This document shows positions 24,456-32,365 of a stretch of 44,741 nt of DNA, one piece after another. The notes below the pieces were generated by a model. That model ran no database searches. It was given only the letters and a program-made list of their open reading frames with translations, and was not told the DNA's origin. This DNA comes from Chloroflexota bacterium. GTDB taxonomy: Bacteria; Chloroflexota; Anaerolineae; 4572-78; J111. Where the stretch lies: positions 1-44,741 of the forward strand of contig BOKF01000065.1 in the NCBI GenBank assembly GCA_016860845.1. The letters are read 5' to 3'. Position 1 is the first letter of the stretch, and every line of letters starts with the position of its first letter. The position numbers and the translations under genes were made by a program.

Positions 24456-25619
24456 ATGCTGCGCCCTGCCAAACGTGCTAAAAATTTGCCTGAACTCTTT
24501 TTTGCTGCCCTCCATCAAAAAATTGCTGTCCTGCGAGCAGAGGGAGCGGATGTCATCAGCCTTGACGCCGGCAGTCCCGACATGCCGCCTGCGCCCGAAT
24601 TAATTGAGGCCTTGAAATACAGCGCCGACGACCCGACCAAACACAGCTATGGCGGCTATGCCGGCCAGCCGCATCTGCGCCGAGCCATTGCCGACTATTA
24701 TGGCCGGCGCTTTGGCGTCGAGCTGGACGACAGTGAACTGCTGCCGCTCATCGGCTCTAAGGAAGGGCTGGTCAACATGCACCTGGCCTGGCTCGACCCC
24801 GGCGACGTGTCGCTCATCCCCGACCCGTGCTATCCGAGCTGCTACTTTGCCCCGCTGCTGGCCGGGGCTACCAGCGAGCGTTTCGATCTTCAATCCGAGC
24901 GAGGCTGGCTGCCCGATTTTTCCACCATTCCCATCGAAAATGCCAAAGCGGCCCGCATGCTCTGGCTCAACTACCCCAACAACCCAACCGGCGCTACCGC
25001 GACGCTCGACCTTCTGGCCGAAGCCGTGGATTTTTGCCGGCGTTACGAGATCCTGCTGTGCCACGATGCCCCTTATGTAGACGTGACCTTTGACGGCTAT
25101 GTTGCGCCCAGCGTGCTGCAAATCCCTGGCGCCAAAGAGGTGGCGATTGAGTTTAATTCGCTCTCTAAAACGTACAATATGGCCGGCTGGCGGGTTGGCA
25201 TGGCTGTCGGCAGTAGGGTGGCGGTCAAGGCGCTGGCCACGGTCAAAACCCAGATTGACTCCGGCATCGCCCGGCCCATCCAGGATATGGCCGCCGCCGC
25301 CCTGACCGGCGATCAGAGCTGGCTGGTCGAGCGCAACGCCGTCTACCAGGAACGGCGCGACCTGGCCCTGGCTGCCCTGCGCCGGCTGGGTTTTCAACCC
25401 GACACGCCCAGAGCCGGGCTGTACCTCTGGTTCCGCGTGCCGGAGGGGCTGACCTCGCTGGAGTTCCACACCCGCCTGCTGGAAGAGGCCCATATTTCGC
25501 TGACGCCGGGCCATATTTATGGCAAAAATGGAGAGGGCTACATTCGGCTGTCGCTGGCGGTCGAGACGGGGCGGTTGAGGGAGGCTTTGGAACGGTTGGA
25601 AAAGGTGATGAAGGGATAA
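24456..25619 (+). CDS. Class I/II PLP aminotransferase, LL-diaminopimelate aminotransferase-like
   Basis: The 387-residue enzyme has the fold-type I pattern: HSYGGYAGQPHLRRAIADYY, the NYPNNPTGA motif (172-180), DAPYVDV and the PLP lysine K238 in FNSLSKTYNMAGWRVG. The C-terminal arginine region is GYIRLSLAV. The sequence is closest in style to DapL-like enzymes, which convert tetrahydrodipicolinate to LL-diaminopimelate, but the same group includes alanine and aspartate aminotransferases, so substrate is not settled. No other lysine-pathway gene is nearby. AAGGAG lies about 10 bp before the ATG. Confidence 0.82.
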   Translation: MLRPAKRAKNLPELFFAALHQKIAVLRAEGADVISLDAGSPDMPPAPELIEALKYSADDPTKHSYGGYAGQPHLRRAIADYYGRRFGVELDDSELLPLIGSKEGLVNMHLAWLDPGDVSLIPDPCYPSCYFAPLLAGATSERFDLQSERGWLPDFSTIPIENAKAARMLWLNYPNNPTGATATLDLLAEAVDFCRRYEILLCHDAPYVDVTFDGYVAPSVLQIPGAKEVAIEFNSLSKTYNMAGWRVGMAVGSRVAVKALATVKTQIDSGIARPIQDMAAAALTGDQSWLVERNAVYQERRDLALAALRRLGFQPDTPRAGLYLWFRVPEGLTSLEFHTRLLEEAHISLTPGHIYGKNGEGYIRLSLAVETGRLREALERLEKVMKG

Positions 25620-25695
25620 AGGGTGAGTAACCTCCACTTGTTGTTCACTGAGGACCAAAATTTGTAAAGAAGGGCAGACTACCAAAGGAGCATTA

Positions 25696-25977
25696 ATGTC
25701 CGAAACTACTGTTGAAATCCGTGTTCCTACTCCGTTGCTGCAACTCGGCATTGACCAGGAAGAAGTGCAGCGGCGGGTTACAGAATGGTTGGTGTTATCG
25801 TTGTTCACCGAAGAGCGTATTTCGTCTGGTAAAGCGGCTCGACTCCTGAATTTAAGCCGGGTTGATTTTCTGGCCTTACTTCGGGCGCGAGGCATTGCCT
25901 ACATTGATTATTCTAAAGATGAATTGGCCGATGAATTTGCCGCCGTTGTTAACTTGCCGGTGCAGAGAGACGAATGA
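25696..25977 (+). CDS. UPF0175 family antitoxin
   Basis: The 93-residue protein has the UPF0175 helix-turn-helix pattern (LFTEERISSGKAARLLNLSR followed by DFLALLRARGI). Such proteins are the antitoxin and DNA-binding partner of DUF3368 PIN-like toxins and usually repress their own operon. AAAGGAG before the ATG is a strong ribosome binding site. The stop overlaps the toxin start as ATGA. Confidence 0.85.
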   Translation: MSETTVEIRVPTPLLQLGIDQEEVQRRVTEWLVLSLFTEERISSGKAARLLNLSRVDFLALLRARGIAYIDYSKDELADEFAAVVNLPVQRDE

Positions 25978-26459
25978 TTATTGTCTCCAATACAACCCCA
26001 CTCATTGGACTGGCGAGTATTCAACGCTTTGAGCTACTTCATAAACTGTTCGGGAAAATCTATATTGCCCAAGCTGTCTATGATGAAGCTGTGATTGCTG
26101 GACGAGAGGTAGGTGGAGCCAAACTCGAAGTGTCTACGGCTTCCTGGATCGAGACAGTTGCAGTTAAAGATCGTCTAGCTGTCGAAGTATTGCTGGACGA
26201 ATTAGATTTAGGTGAAGCAGAAACTATAGTGCTGGCTCGTGAGATTGGCGCAAATTGGGTACTAATGGACGAAAAGAAGGGACGCCGAAAGTTGTCTGAG
26301 TTAGGGTTAAGTAAAATCGGCACACTTGGAATTTTGCTTAAAGCCAAGCAGATTGGTCTGATCCCAATTATCCGCCCCGAACTTGAACAATTGCAGCAAC
26401 GAGGTTTCAGCCTAAGCCAAACCGTAGTTGATGCCGTCTTGCATCAAGCGGATGAGTAA
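25974..26459 (+). CDS. DUF3368 PIN-like toxin
   Basis: The 161-residue protein begins IIVSNTTPLIGLASI, the N-terminal PIN/DUF3368 motif with an Asn where classic PIN domains have Asp. It carries conserved acidic positions LGEAETIVLARE and VLMDEKKGRR. PIN-like toxins are thought to be RNases needing a cluster of acids. The pairing with the overlapping UPF0175 gene supports a toxin-antitoxin module. It is inserted between an aminotransferase and an RNA methyltransferase gene with 17 bp to the latter. Activity is inferred. Confidence 0.83.
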   Translation: MIIVSNTTPLIGLASIQRFELLHKLFGKIYIAQAVYDEAVIAGREVGGAKLEVSTASWIETVAVKDRLAVEVLLDELDLGEAETIVLAREIGANWVLMDEKKGRRKLSELGLSKIGTLGILLKAKQIGLIPIIRPELEQLQQRGFSLSQTVVDAVLHQADE

Positions 26460-26476
26460 GCGGTTACGCTTCTCCT

Positions 26477-27343
26477 ATGATCACCTCTACCAAAAACCCG
26501 CGCATCGTCGAAGTCCGCAAGCTGGCCGAGCGCAAATACCGGCGGCGGCAAAGCCGCTTCCTGGTGGAAGGACTGCAACTGCTCAGCCTGGCCGTGGAAA
26601 TGATGGGCACGCCCCAGGGTCGAGCCAGGGTCAAGCCGCTCGAACTCTTTTACAGCGAAGAGCTTTTCACCGGCGAAACCGCGCCGCGCCTGCTGGCCCA
26701 GCTCACCCAGGCCGGCGCTGAAGCCATCCCCGTCGCCCCCCACGTGCTGGACTCTCTCTCCGAACGGGATGTCTCACAAGGCTTGGCCGTCACCTTTGCC
26801 CTTAGTAATTTGGAATATTCATTGGATGAACTGATCGAACCTTCCAACCTTCCAACCTTCCAACCTTCCAACTCTCCCTCTCCTCGCCTCCTCCTCATCC
26901 TCGACAAACTCCAGGACCCCGGCAACCTGGGTACGCTCATTCGCACCGCGGATGCAGTCGGCGCGCGGGGAGTCATTCTGCTGGAACCGTGCGTGGACCC
27001 CTTCGACCCCAAAACGGTGCGGGGAACGATGGGCTCGCTGTTTACCGTTCCCTTTGCCCGGACCAAAAATGGGCCAGAAGCGCTGGCCCAACTGGCCCAA
27101 ACGGGGTATCGGCTGGTCGGGGCGGATGGGCAGCAGGGCGAGCTGCCCTGGCCGGGCGATGTCCTGACCGGGCTGGTCGCTTTGGTTCTGGGCAACGAAG
27201 CGCGCGGCCTCAGCCCGGAACTGCGGCCTCTTTTGCATGCTTACGTCCGCCTGCCCCTGGTCGGTCACGCCGAAAGCCTGAACGTCTCTGTCGCCGGGGG
27301 GACGCTGATGTATGAGTGGCTGCGGGTAAATAGTGAAGCGTGA
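26477..27343 (+). CDS. TrmH/SpoU family RNA 2'-O-methyltransferase with internal repeat-encoded linker
   Basis: The 288-residue enzyme has an N-terminal substrate-binding domain (ITSTKNPRIVEVRKLAERKYR onward, given in part) and a C-terminal SpoU knot with motif 1 DKLQDPGNLGTLIRTADAVG, motif 2 LVLGNEARGLSPEL and motif 3 VGHAESLNVSVAGG. It should methylate ribose in rRNA or tRNA using SAM; the exact target is unknown. Between the two domains the DNA at 26838-26869 is four exact copies of AACCTTCC, encoding a Pro/Ser/Thr linker. The unit is 8 bp, so gain or loss of one copy would change the frame. Confidence 0.88.
   Translation: MITSTKNPRIVEVRKLAERKYRRRQSRFLVEGLQLLSLAVEMMGTPQGRARVKPLELFYSEELFTGETAPRLLAQLTQAGAEAIPVAPHVLDSLSERDVSQGLAVTFALSNLEYSLDELIEPSNLPTFQPSNSPSPRLLLILDKLQDPGNLGTLIRTADAVGARGVILLEPCVDPFDPKTVRGTMGSLFTVPFARTKNGPEALAQLAQTGYRLVGADGQQGELPWPGDVLTGLVALVLGNEARGLSPELRPLLHAYVRLPLVGHAESLNVSVAGGTLMYEWLRVNSEA
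26838..26869 (+). repeat. Four exact tandem copies of AACCTTCC inside a coding region
   Basis: The 32-bp array is perfect and a fifth degraded unit (AACTCTCC) follows. Words of the same family occur in the gaps at 15602-15672 and 32316-32362. Confidence 0.9.
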
Positions 27344-27407
27344 AGCGTAAGGCGTGATGCGTGATACGTAGGGTACGGAATACGCACCACGCTCTACGCA
27401 TTACACT
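27332..27407 (+). repeat. Short-word repeat, GAAGCGTGATGCGTGATACG type
   Basis: Degenerate words GTGAAGCGTGAAGCGTAAGG, GATGCGTGATACGTA and then GCACCACGCTCTACGCATTA, the latter roughly complementary to the former. They start inside the last codons of the SpoU gene. Confidence 0.65.
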
Positions 27408-27440
27408 AGAGGGATTTCTTCTGAAACAAGGGGGTAACAA

Positions 27441-27935
27441 GTGAGCTTGACTTTCCGGCCCGTTCAGACAAGAGATTTTGAGGCGATTCTGGCCATCAAT
27501 GCCGCCGGGTATCCTGGCGTGGTGCGGCTGGCCTTTGACGAGTTGGCGACCGTACTGGCGACTGCCCCCTTTTTCTACGTGGCCGAGGTGGATGCTCAAG
27601 TGGCCGGCTATGTGATTGCCTATACCGACCAAAATAGCTACGATGGCGACGAGTTTTTATGGTTTCAGGCCCGTTATCCCAATTTTCTGTACATTGACCA
27701 GATTGCCGTCGCCTCGGCCGTCCGGCAAGCACGAGTTGGCTCGCATTTTTACCAATTTATAGAGCAGTTTGCCCGGCAGCAAGGGTTGACCAGCCTCGTC
27801 TGTGAGGTCAATTTGGAGCCGCTCAACCCAATTTCGCTCAATTTTCATGCCAAGAACGGTTTTGTCGAAGTTGGGGTGATGGATACGCCGGATGGACGGA
27901 AGGTATCGTTACGACGAAAGGAATTAAATCTATGA
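27441..27935 (+). CDS. GNAT family N-acetyltransferase
   Basis: The 164-residue protein has the GNAT layout: an N-terminal TFRPVQTRDFEAILAIN, the central strand YVAEVDAQVAGYVIAY, the acetyl-CoA loop region QIAVASAVRQARVGSHFYQF and the late LNFHAKNGFVEVGV. It probably acetylates an amine of an unknown small molecule or protein. The usual Q/RxxGxG/A loop reads RQARVGSH. Translation starts at GTG 27441. The stop overlaps the next aminotransferase start (ATGA), which suggests a shared pathway. Confidence 0.85.
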   Translation: MSLTFRPVQTRDFEAILAINAAGYPGVVRLAFDELATVLATAPFFYVAEVDAQVAGYVIAYTDQNSYDGDEFLWFQARYPNFLYIDQIAVASAVRQARVGSHFYQFIEQFARQQGLTSLVCEVNLEPLNPISLNFHAKNGFVEVGVMDTPDGRKVSLRRKELNL

Positions 27936-29083
27936 TCCCAGCCCAACGCTTATCCACGCTAACCGAGTCAGTCATCCGCGATATGACCCGCCTGGCCATT
28001 AAGCACGGCGCGGTCAATCTGTCACAGGGCTTCCCGGATTTTGACCCGCCGCCTGCGCTTTTGAACGCGGCCGTTCATTCAATTCAGGGGGGCCACAACC
28101 AATATGCGATTACCTGGGGATCGGCCCGCTTACGGGCGCAGATTGCCGAAACCTATGGACGCTGGTACGGCATGAGCATCAACCCGGATACCGACGTGAC
28201 CGTCACCTGCGGCGTGACCGAGGCGATTATTGCCGCCCTGCTCGGCACAGTCAATCCGGGGGAGAAGGTCATTATTATTGACCCGTCCCATGAAAACTAC
28301 GTGGCCGGGGTGCGCTTTGCCGGAGCCGAGCCGATTTTTGTCAGCATGAAACCGCCCCTCTTCACGCTCGACGAAGCGGAACTGCGCGCGGCATTTACCC
28401 AAAAGCCCAGGGCCATCATTTTTAATACGCCCCACAATCCCAGCGGGCGGGTCTTCAGCCGGCAGACGCTGCAACTGATTGCCGGTCTGTGCCAGCAACA
28501 CGATACCATCGCCATCACCGACGAGATTTACGAAAAAATTCTGTACGATGGCCGCCAGCACATCCCTATCGCCACGTTACCCGGTATGGCCGAACGGACC
28601 ATTACCACGTCCGGCCTGACCAAAACTTACGCCGTCACCGGCTGGCGGGTCGCCTGGGCTATTGCCCCGGCGGAGCTGTCAAAGTCGCTGCGGACTGTGC
28701 ATGACTTTCTGACCATTTGCGCTCCGACTCCCCTGCAAGAGGCCGCCGTTACCGCCCTGACCCTGCCCGACGATTACTATGCCGAGATGACCCAGGCCTA
28801 CCACCTTCGCCGGGATAAGATGATGGCCGTGTTGGAGGAGGCCGGCTTTCACGCGGCCCCGCCAGAAGGAGCCTATTACGTGATGGCTGATTATTCAGCC
28901 CTCCAGCCGGAGATGAGTGAGATGGCCTTTGCCCAATGGCTGACCACCGCCAAGCGGGTCGCCGTAGTGCCGGGCAGCAGCTTTTACCGGGGTGATCCCA
29001 GCCTCAGCCGGGGCCTGGTCCGCTTTGCTTTCCCCAAGCAGCTCGACACCCTGGAAGAGGCCCGGCGGCGGCTGGTGGCCTGA
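27932..29083 (+). CDS. Class I aminotransferase, methionine/kynurenine aminotransferase-like
   Basis: The 383-residue PLP enzyme begins with VNLSQGFPDFDPPPALL, which together with NTPHNPSGRVF (165-175) is typical of the kynurenine/glutamine/methionine aminotransferase group (YbdL-like). PLP lysine is K231 in SGLTKTYAVTGWRV, the PLP-O3' tyrosine region is TDEIYEKI, and the carboxylate Arg is in GLVRFAFP. The 4-bp overlap with the GNAT gene indicates coupling. Substrate is uncertain. Confidence 0.85.
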   Translation: MIPAQRLSTLTESVIRDMTRLAIKHGAVNLSQGFPDFDPPPALLNAAVHSIQGGHNQYAITWGSARLRAQIAETYGRWYGMSINPDTDVTVTCGVTEAIIAALLGTVNPGEKVIIIDPSHENYVAGVRFAGAEPIFVSMKPPLFTLDEAELRAAFTQKPRAIIFNTPHNPSGRVFSRQTLQLIAGLCQQHDTIAITDEIYEKILYDGRQHIPIATLPGMAERTITTSGLTKTYAVTGWRVAWAIAPAELSKSLRTVHDFLTICAPTPLQEAAVTALTLPDDYYAEMTQAYHLRRDKMMAVLEEAGFHAAPPEGAYYVMADYSALQPEMSEMAFAQWLTTAKRVAVVPGSSFYRGDPSLSRGLVRFAFPKQLDTLEEARRRLVA

Positions 29084-29119
29084 CCCCTGCCTGTTGTTAC
29101 AGGGGGGACATTACGGTGA

Positions 29120-29148
29120 TTGACAAAGCTCCGGTGCAGTGATAGGCT
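29120..29148 (+). promoter_or_regulatory. Candidate promoter for the four-repeat lipoprotein
   Basis: A perfect -35 TTGACA (29120-29125), 17-bp spacer and weak -10 TAGGCT (29143-29148), about 58 bp before the start codon. A CCCCTG/CAGGGG hairpin just upstream may end the aminotransferase transcript. Confidence 0.45.
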
Positions 29149-29205
29149 TTAGGCCAAACCCCAGATAAAATTTCATATTTTAACCAGCAACAAGGAGGAG
29201 ATTTT

Positions 29206-31110
29206 ATGCAGCACCAGAATTTCAAGTGGGTTATTCCACCTTTCATATTGGTTCTTGTCGTGGTCCTGTTTGGCTGTGGGGGTCAAAGCGAGAGCCAGAG
29301 CGTCACCTCCGCCGCAACGTTTACCCCTATTCCCCCGCCTACCGCAGCCCCGGCTGAACCAGAGCCGACGGCTACGCCTGCACCGACGGCTACAGCCGCG
29401 CCGACGGCAGCAGCAGTCGAGCCAACCGCCGAGCAAAAAGCCGAATCATCCAGGGTTGAGTCGCCAAGCGGCGAACTGGACATGCGCACGCTGCCCCGCT
29501 TTGCCGATGCGGAAGTCATTTACGAGGACAAAGCAACGACCATCTATGTGACCCCGGCTGAAGTGGCGGCCGTAGCCGATTTTTCTCGCCGGGAATTAGG
29601 GGCGCTCGGCTGGCAGGAGTACAAGCCGCCCTTCTCCCAGCAAGGAGATTATCCCGACCTCGAAACGTTGACCTTCAAAAAAGATGGCCAGGGTTTATCG
29701 GTTTTTATCTCGGTAGCCCCGGCCCAGGATAATAAAACCAGTGTCCAATATGCGCCCATCCCTCTCCAGGCTGACCTGCCGGCGCTGGCGGATGCAAGCA
29801 ACATCGAGTTCAGCGACTCGCAGTTATACCTGGGCTACACAACCCCCTCCGATTTTGATACCGTTATCGCTTTCTACCGGGAGCAACTGGCCGCACCGGA
29901 GTGGCAGGAAGTTGCCGAGCGAAGCGTGGTCGCCCAAGAGATGACCCGGCTCTTCTTTGCCGGAAAAGAGATGGCCTTGTGGCTGGAATTGACCCCGGCC
30001 GGCGATGGCCTCACCAAAGTTGTTCTCCAGCCAATGAGCAGCGAGGAAATTGCCGCCCTGGGCAACTCGGAAACACCTCCTGCGGAGGCAACCCAAGAAG
30101 GAGAACCAACAGGGACGGAAGAAGCAGTGCCGGCAGAAACCGGCGGCTCCGGCCTGGAACAGTTGCCCCTGCCGGGCGACGCCCAGGAAGTGGTCTATGA
30201 CACCGACTTTCAGGAAATTACGTTCAATAGCCCCTCGAATATCAATAAGTTGGTCGAATTTTTCCGCCAGGCCCTCCCGGCCCAGGGGTGGACTGAAGAT
30301 GAGACAATAGCTTTGGTTTCGCCCAACCTGGCCGCGTTGGAGTTTACCCAGGGCGACGCTTCGCTGTCGCTGACCATCATGAATCTGGGCGCCGGCCAGG
30401 AGACCGATGTCATTTTGAGCGTGAGCGGTGAAATGGCCGCAGCGCCCGGCGGCACGGACTCGGCTGGAGGTGAGACGGACGAAAATCTGCCTCCTGTGGA
30501 TGCCGGCGAGTTGGTGGCCGAAGATAAGGATGGTTTGCCGGTTCCTGACAACTACGAAAATTTCTCGGATGAAAACAGCCCCTACCGCCGCTCCCTCTAT
30601 GTTACTTCCCCGTCCCCGGTCAAAGCATTGTTTGAGTTCTACAACCGCGAGCTGGCGGATCGGGGGTGGCTGGCCCTGCCCAGCACCGTCGGCGCAACCG
30701 ACGATCAAGCGACCCAATTGTACGAGAACCCGGACGGCCAGTTGGACTTGCGGCTGACCAAAAATAGCTCCGGCGGCACTGACATCAACCTGACCATCAA
30801 AATGATTGCCGCAGCCAAAAAAGATGGGATTCTCCCGCCTTCGGGTCAGGCCCGGATTTACTTCGGCAACTTCACGGACGGCCAGATCGTCTTCAATATT
30901 AATCAAAAAGAAATCAAGGTAGAAGTACAGGACCCCGGCCAAACCTCGATGGAGGGCGTCCCATTTGTAGATGTACCGCCAGGCGAGCATGCCTTTACCT
31001 TGACCCTGCCCGGTGAAACGCCGTTGAGCGACAAAATTACAGTGGGCCAGGATGAAACCTGGGCCTTGGCCGGCGGGCCGGGCGGCGCTTTACCGCTCCA
31101 GATGTATTAA
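29206..31110 (+). CDS. Lipoprotein with four copies of an unrecognised ~90-residue domain
   Basis: The 634-residue protein has a signal peptide with lipobox LFGC (lipidated C24), then a Thr/Pro/Ala linker (about 35-90). Four related domains follow at about 96-187, 191-277, 320-407 and 444-533. Each starts with a Leu-Pro element, has a conserved helix core F-(Y/F/S)-R-x-x-L-x-x-x-x-W (DFSRRELGALGW, AFYREQLAAPEW, EFFRQALPAQGW, EFYNRELADRGW) and ends in beta strands. The C-terminus (546-634) resembles a PEGA-like beta domain. I do not recognise the repeated domain. The protein sits outside the membrane. AAGGAGGAG before the ATG and a strong terminator after the stop make it a single-gene unit. 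Confidence 0.82.
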   Translation: MQHQNFKWVIPPFILVLVVVLFGCGGQSESQSVTSAATFTPIPPPTAAPAEPEPTATPAPTATAAPTAAAVEPTAEQKAESSRVESPSGELDMRTLPRFADAEVIYEDKATTIYVTPAEVAAVADFSRRELGALGWQEYKPPFSQQGDYPDLETLTFKKDGQGLSVFISVAPAQDNKTSVQYAPIPLQADLPALADASNIEFSDSQLYLGYTTPSDFDTVIAFYREQLAAPEWQEVAERSVVAQEMTRLFFAGKEMALWLELTPAGDGLTKVVLQPMSSEEIAALGNSETPPAEATQEGEPTGTEEAVPAETGGSGLEQLPLPGDAQEVVYDTDFQEITFNSPSNINKLVEFFRQALPAQGWTEDETIALVSPNLAALEFTQGDASLSLTIMNLGAGQETDVILSVSGEMAAAPGGTDSAGGETDENLPPVDAGELVAEDKDGLPVPDNYENFSDENSPYRRSLYVTSPSPVKALFEFYNRELADRGWLALPSTVGATDDQATQLYENPDGQLDLRLTKNSSGGTDINLTIKMIAAAKKDGILPPSGQARIYFGNFTDGQIVFNINQKEIKVEVQDPGQTSMEGVPFVDVPPGEHAFTLTLPGETPLSDKITVGQDETWALAGGPGGALPLQMY

Positions 31111-31131
31111 TCCCATTAGCCAACTCTAGCA

Positions 31132-31172
31132 AAGAACCCCGGTCTTGCGTCGAGACCGGGGTTCTTTTGTTT
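31132..31172 (+). terminator. Terminator after the four-repeat lipoprotein
   Basis: AAGAACCCCGGTC and GACCGGGGTTCTT form a perfect 13-bp stem with a 9-nt loop, then TTGTTT. Confidence 0.9.
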
Positions 31173-31306
31173 CACTCCGTAACGCTTTTCGTAACGATTC
31201 ACAGACAATCGCCGGTTAAACTATAGATAGCCGCCAAAAATTTGATGGCAAGCGGCAATTTTCCTCTGGGTGGGGAATAGTCCAGGTGAATTGAGGGAGA
31301 ACGACC

Positions 31307-31666
31307 ATGGTTATGGTGAATTTCTTTAAAAATTATCAACAGTTTGAGTCAATTCCGGCAGGTCACACCATTTTTCAAGAGGGGCAGCCGGGTGATCTGA
31401 TGTATGTGGTTAAAGAGGGAGAAGTGGATATCTTTATTCACGGCCAGCATGTCGAAACCGTTGGGCCGGGGGGCGTCGTGGGGGAGATGGCCCTGATTGA
31501 CCACACCGCGCGGAGCGCGACTGCTATCGCCAAAACTGACTGCCAGCTTGTGCCTCTCGATGAGAACCGTTTCAACATTTTTGTGCACCAGATTCCCTTC
31601 TTTTCAATCCAGGTCATGCGGGTCATGGCTGACCGGCTGCGCCACATGAACACTCACATCAATTAA
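31307..31666 (+). CDS. Stand-alone cyclic nucleotide-binding domain protein
   Basis: The 119-residue protein is one cNMP-binding beta-barrel: IFQEGQPGDLMYVVKEGEVD then the phosphate-binding cassette GEMALIDHTARSATA with its arginine, and a C-terminal helix. No DNA-binding or catalytic domain is attached. It could sense cAMP/cGMP or another ligand and act through partners. GGGAG precedes ATG 31307; a second ATG lies two codons on. Terminators on the left and a gap on the right suggest a separate unit, possibly with the GrpB-like gene. Confidence 0.85.
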   Translation: MVMVNFFKNYQQFESIPAGHTIFQEGQPGDLMYVVKEGEVDIFIHGQHVETVGPGGVVGEMALIDHTARSATAIAKTDCQLVPLDENRFNIFVHQIPFFSIQVMRVMADRLRHMNTHIN

Positions 31667-31771
31667 GAAGCCAGGGCAAGCCTTTAGCAGACACTTTTCG
31701 AAAGCAGCCAATGAAAACGGCTACCTGAACCTAACCCTTGACACTTGACCCTATTTTTGAGGAGATATCCG

Positions 31772-32278
31772 ATGCAAAAGTTTGAAATTGTACCCCAGCA
31801 CCTCTTTCGGGCCGAAGCCAGTAAGCTGATCCCTGTTTTTGGGATAGAATTGATTGCCATTCATCACCTGGGCAGTATCAGCCGGTCGGGTATAAAGGCC
31901 AAGCCGGTCGTCGAGATTTGGGTTGAGGTGGGCGACATCACCCAACTCGCTAATATTGACCTGCTGGCCGAACTCCCCGCGGATGAAGTGATGATAGACC
32001 CATTTACCCGAAAAATGATGGAACTGGGTTACATACCGCGCGGCGAGCAAGGTCTGACCGGACGGCGATTCTTCAGTAAAGATTCAGATCCGGCGGCAAC
32101 CTATCACGTGCATACTTATCAATTTGGTCATTTTCAACCGGGGTACCAGCAAAGCCCGGCCAACTGGGGCATCCTCATGCAGTGGCTGGCCGAGCCGGAA
32201 GGTGTTTTTCTTGCTCCCTCAAAAGCGGTCAAAACTCGCCGCACCAGCGATACTTTTAGTGTGGCCGCAGCCATCTGA
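31772..32278 (+). CDS. GrpB-like (UPF0157) family protein, divergent
   Basis: The 168-residue product carries the UPF0157 segment HHLGSISRSGIKAKPVVEIWV near residues 31-51. This matches the H(I/V)GSTSVPGLAAKPIIDI pattern of the nucleotidyltransferase-like fold, though with Glu in place of the second acidic Asp. The late HVHTYQFGH also fits. The C-terminal third is less typical. I start at ATG 31772, preceded by GAGGAGATAT; an earlier TTG adds nine residues. Function of the family is not established. Confidence 0.7.
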   Translation: MQKFEIVPQHLFRAEASKLIPVFGIELIAIHHLGSISRSGIKAKPVVEIWVEVGDITQLANIDLLAELPADEVMIDPFTRKMMELGYIPRGEQGLTGRRFFSKDSDPAATYHVHTYQFGHFQPGYQQSPANWGILMQWLAEPEGVFLAPSKAVKTRRTSDTFSVAAAI

Positions 32279-32290
32279 AACTCTCAGAAA

Positions 32291-32362
32291 GATGGGAAGG
32301 CCGGCAAATTGCCGCCTTCCCATCTTCCAGCCTTCCAACCTTCCAGTCTTCCACTCTTCCTT
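32291..32362 (+). repeat. Hairpin plus CTTCCAACC-type word repeat between convergent genes
   Basis: GATGGGAAGG and CCTTCCCATC (with inner CGGCAA/TTGCCG) form a long stem at 32291-32324, followed by CCAGCCTTCCAACCTTCCAG and more TTCC words. It may serve as a bidirectional terminator for the GrpB-like and VWA genes. Confidence 0.65.
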
Positions 32363-32365
32363 CCC

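Noticed and set aside
24600..25895. Long open frame (431 codons) antisense to the aminotransferase and antitoxin genes
   Set aside because: Shadow of strong forward coding with conserved PLP motifs; no own ribosome binding site or domain seen.
29824..30990. 388-codon open frame antisense to the repeat lipoprotein
   Set aside because: Low-complexity translation opposite a gene with signal peptide, ribosome binding site and terminator.
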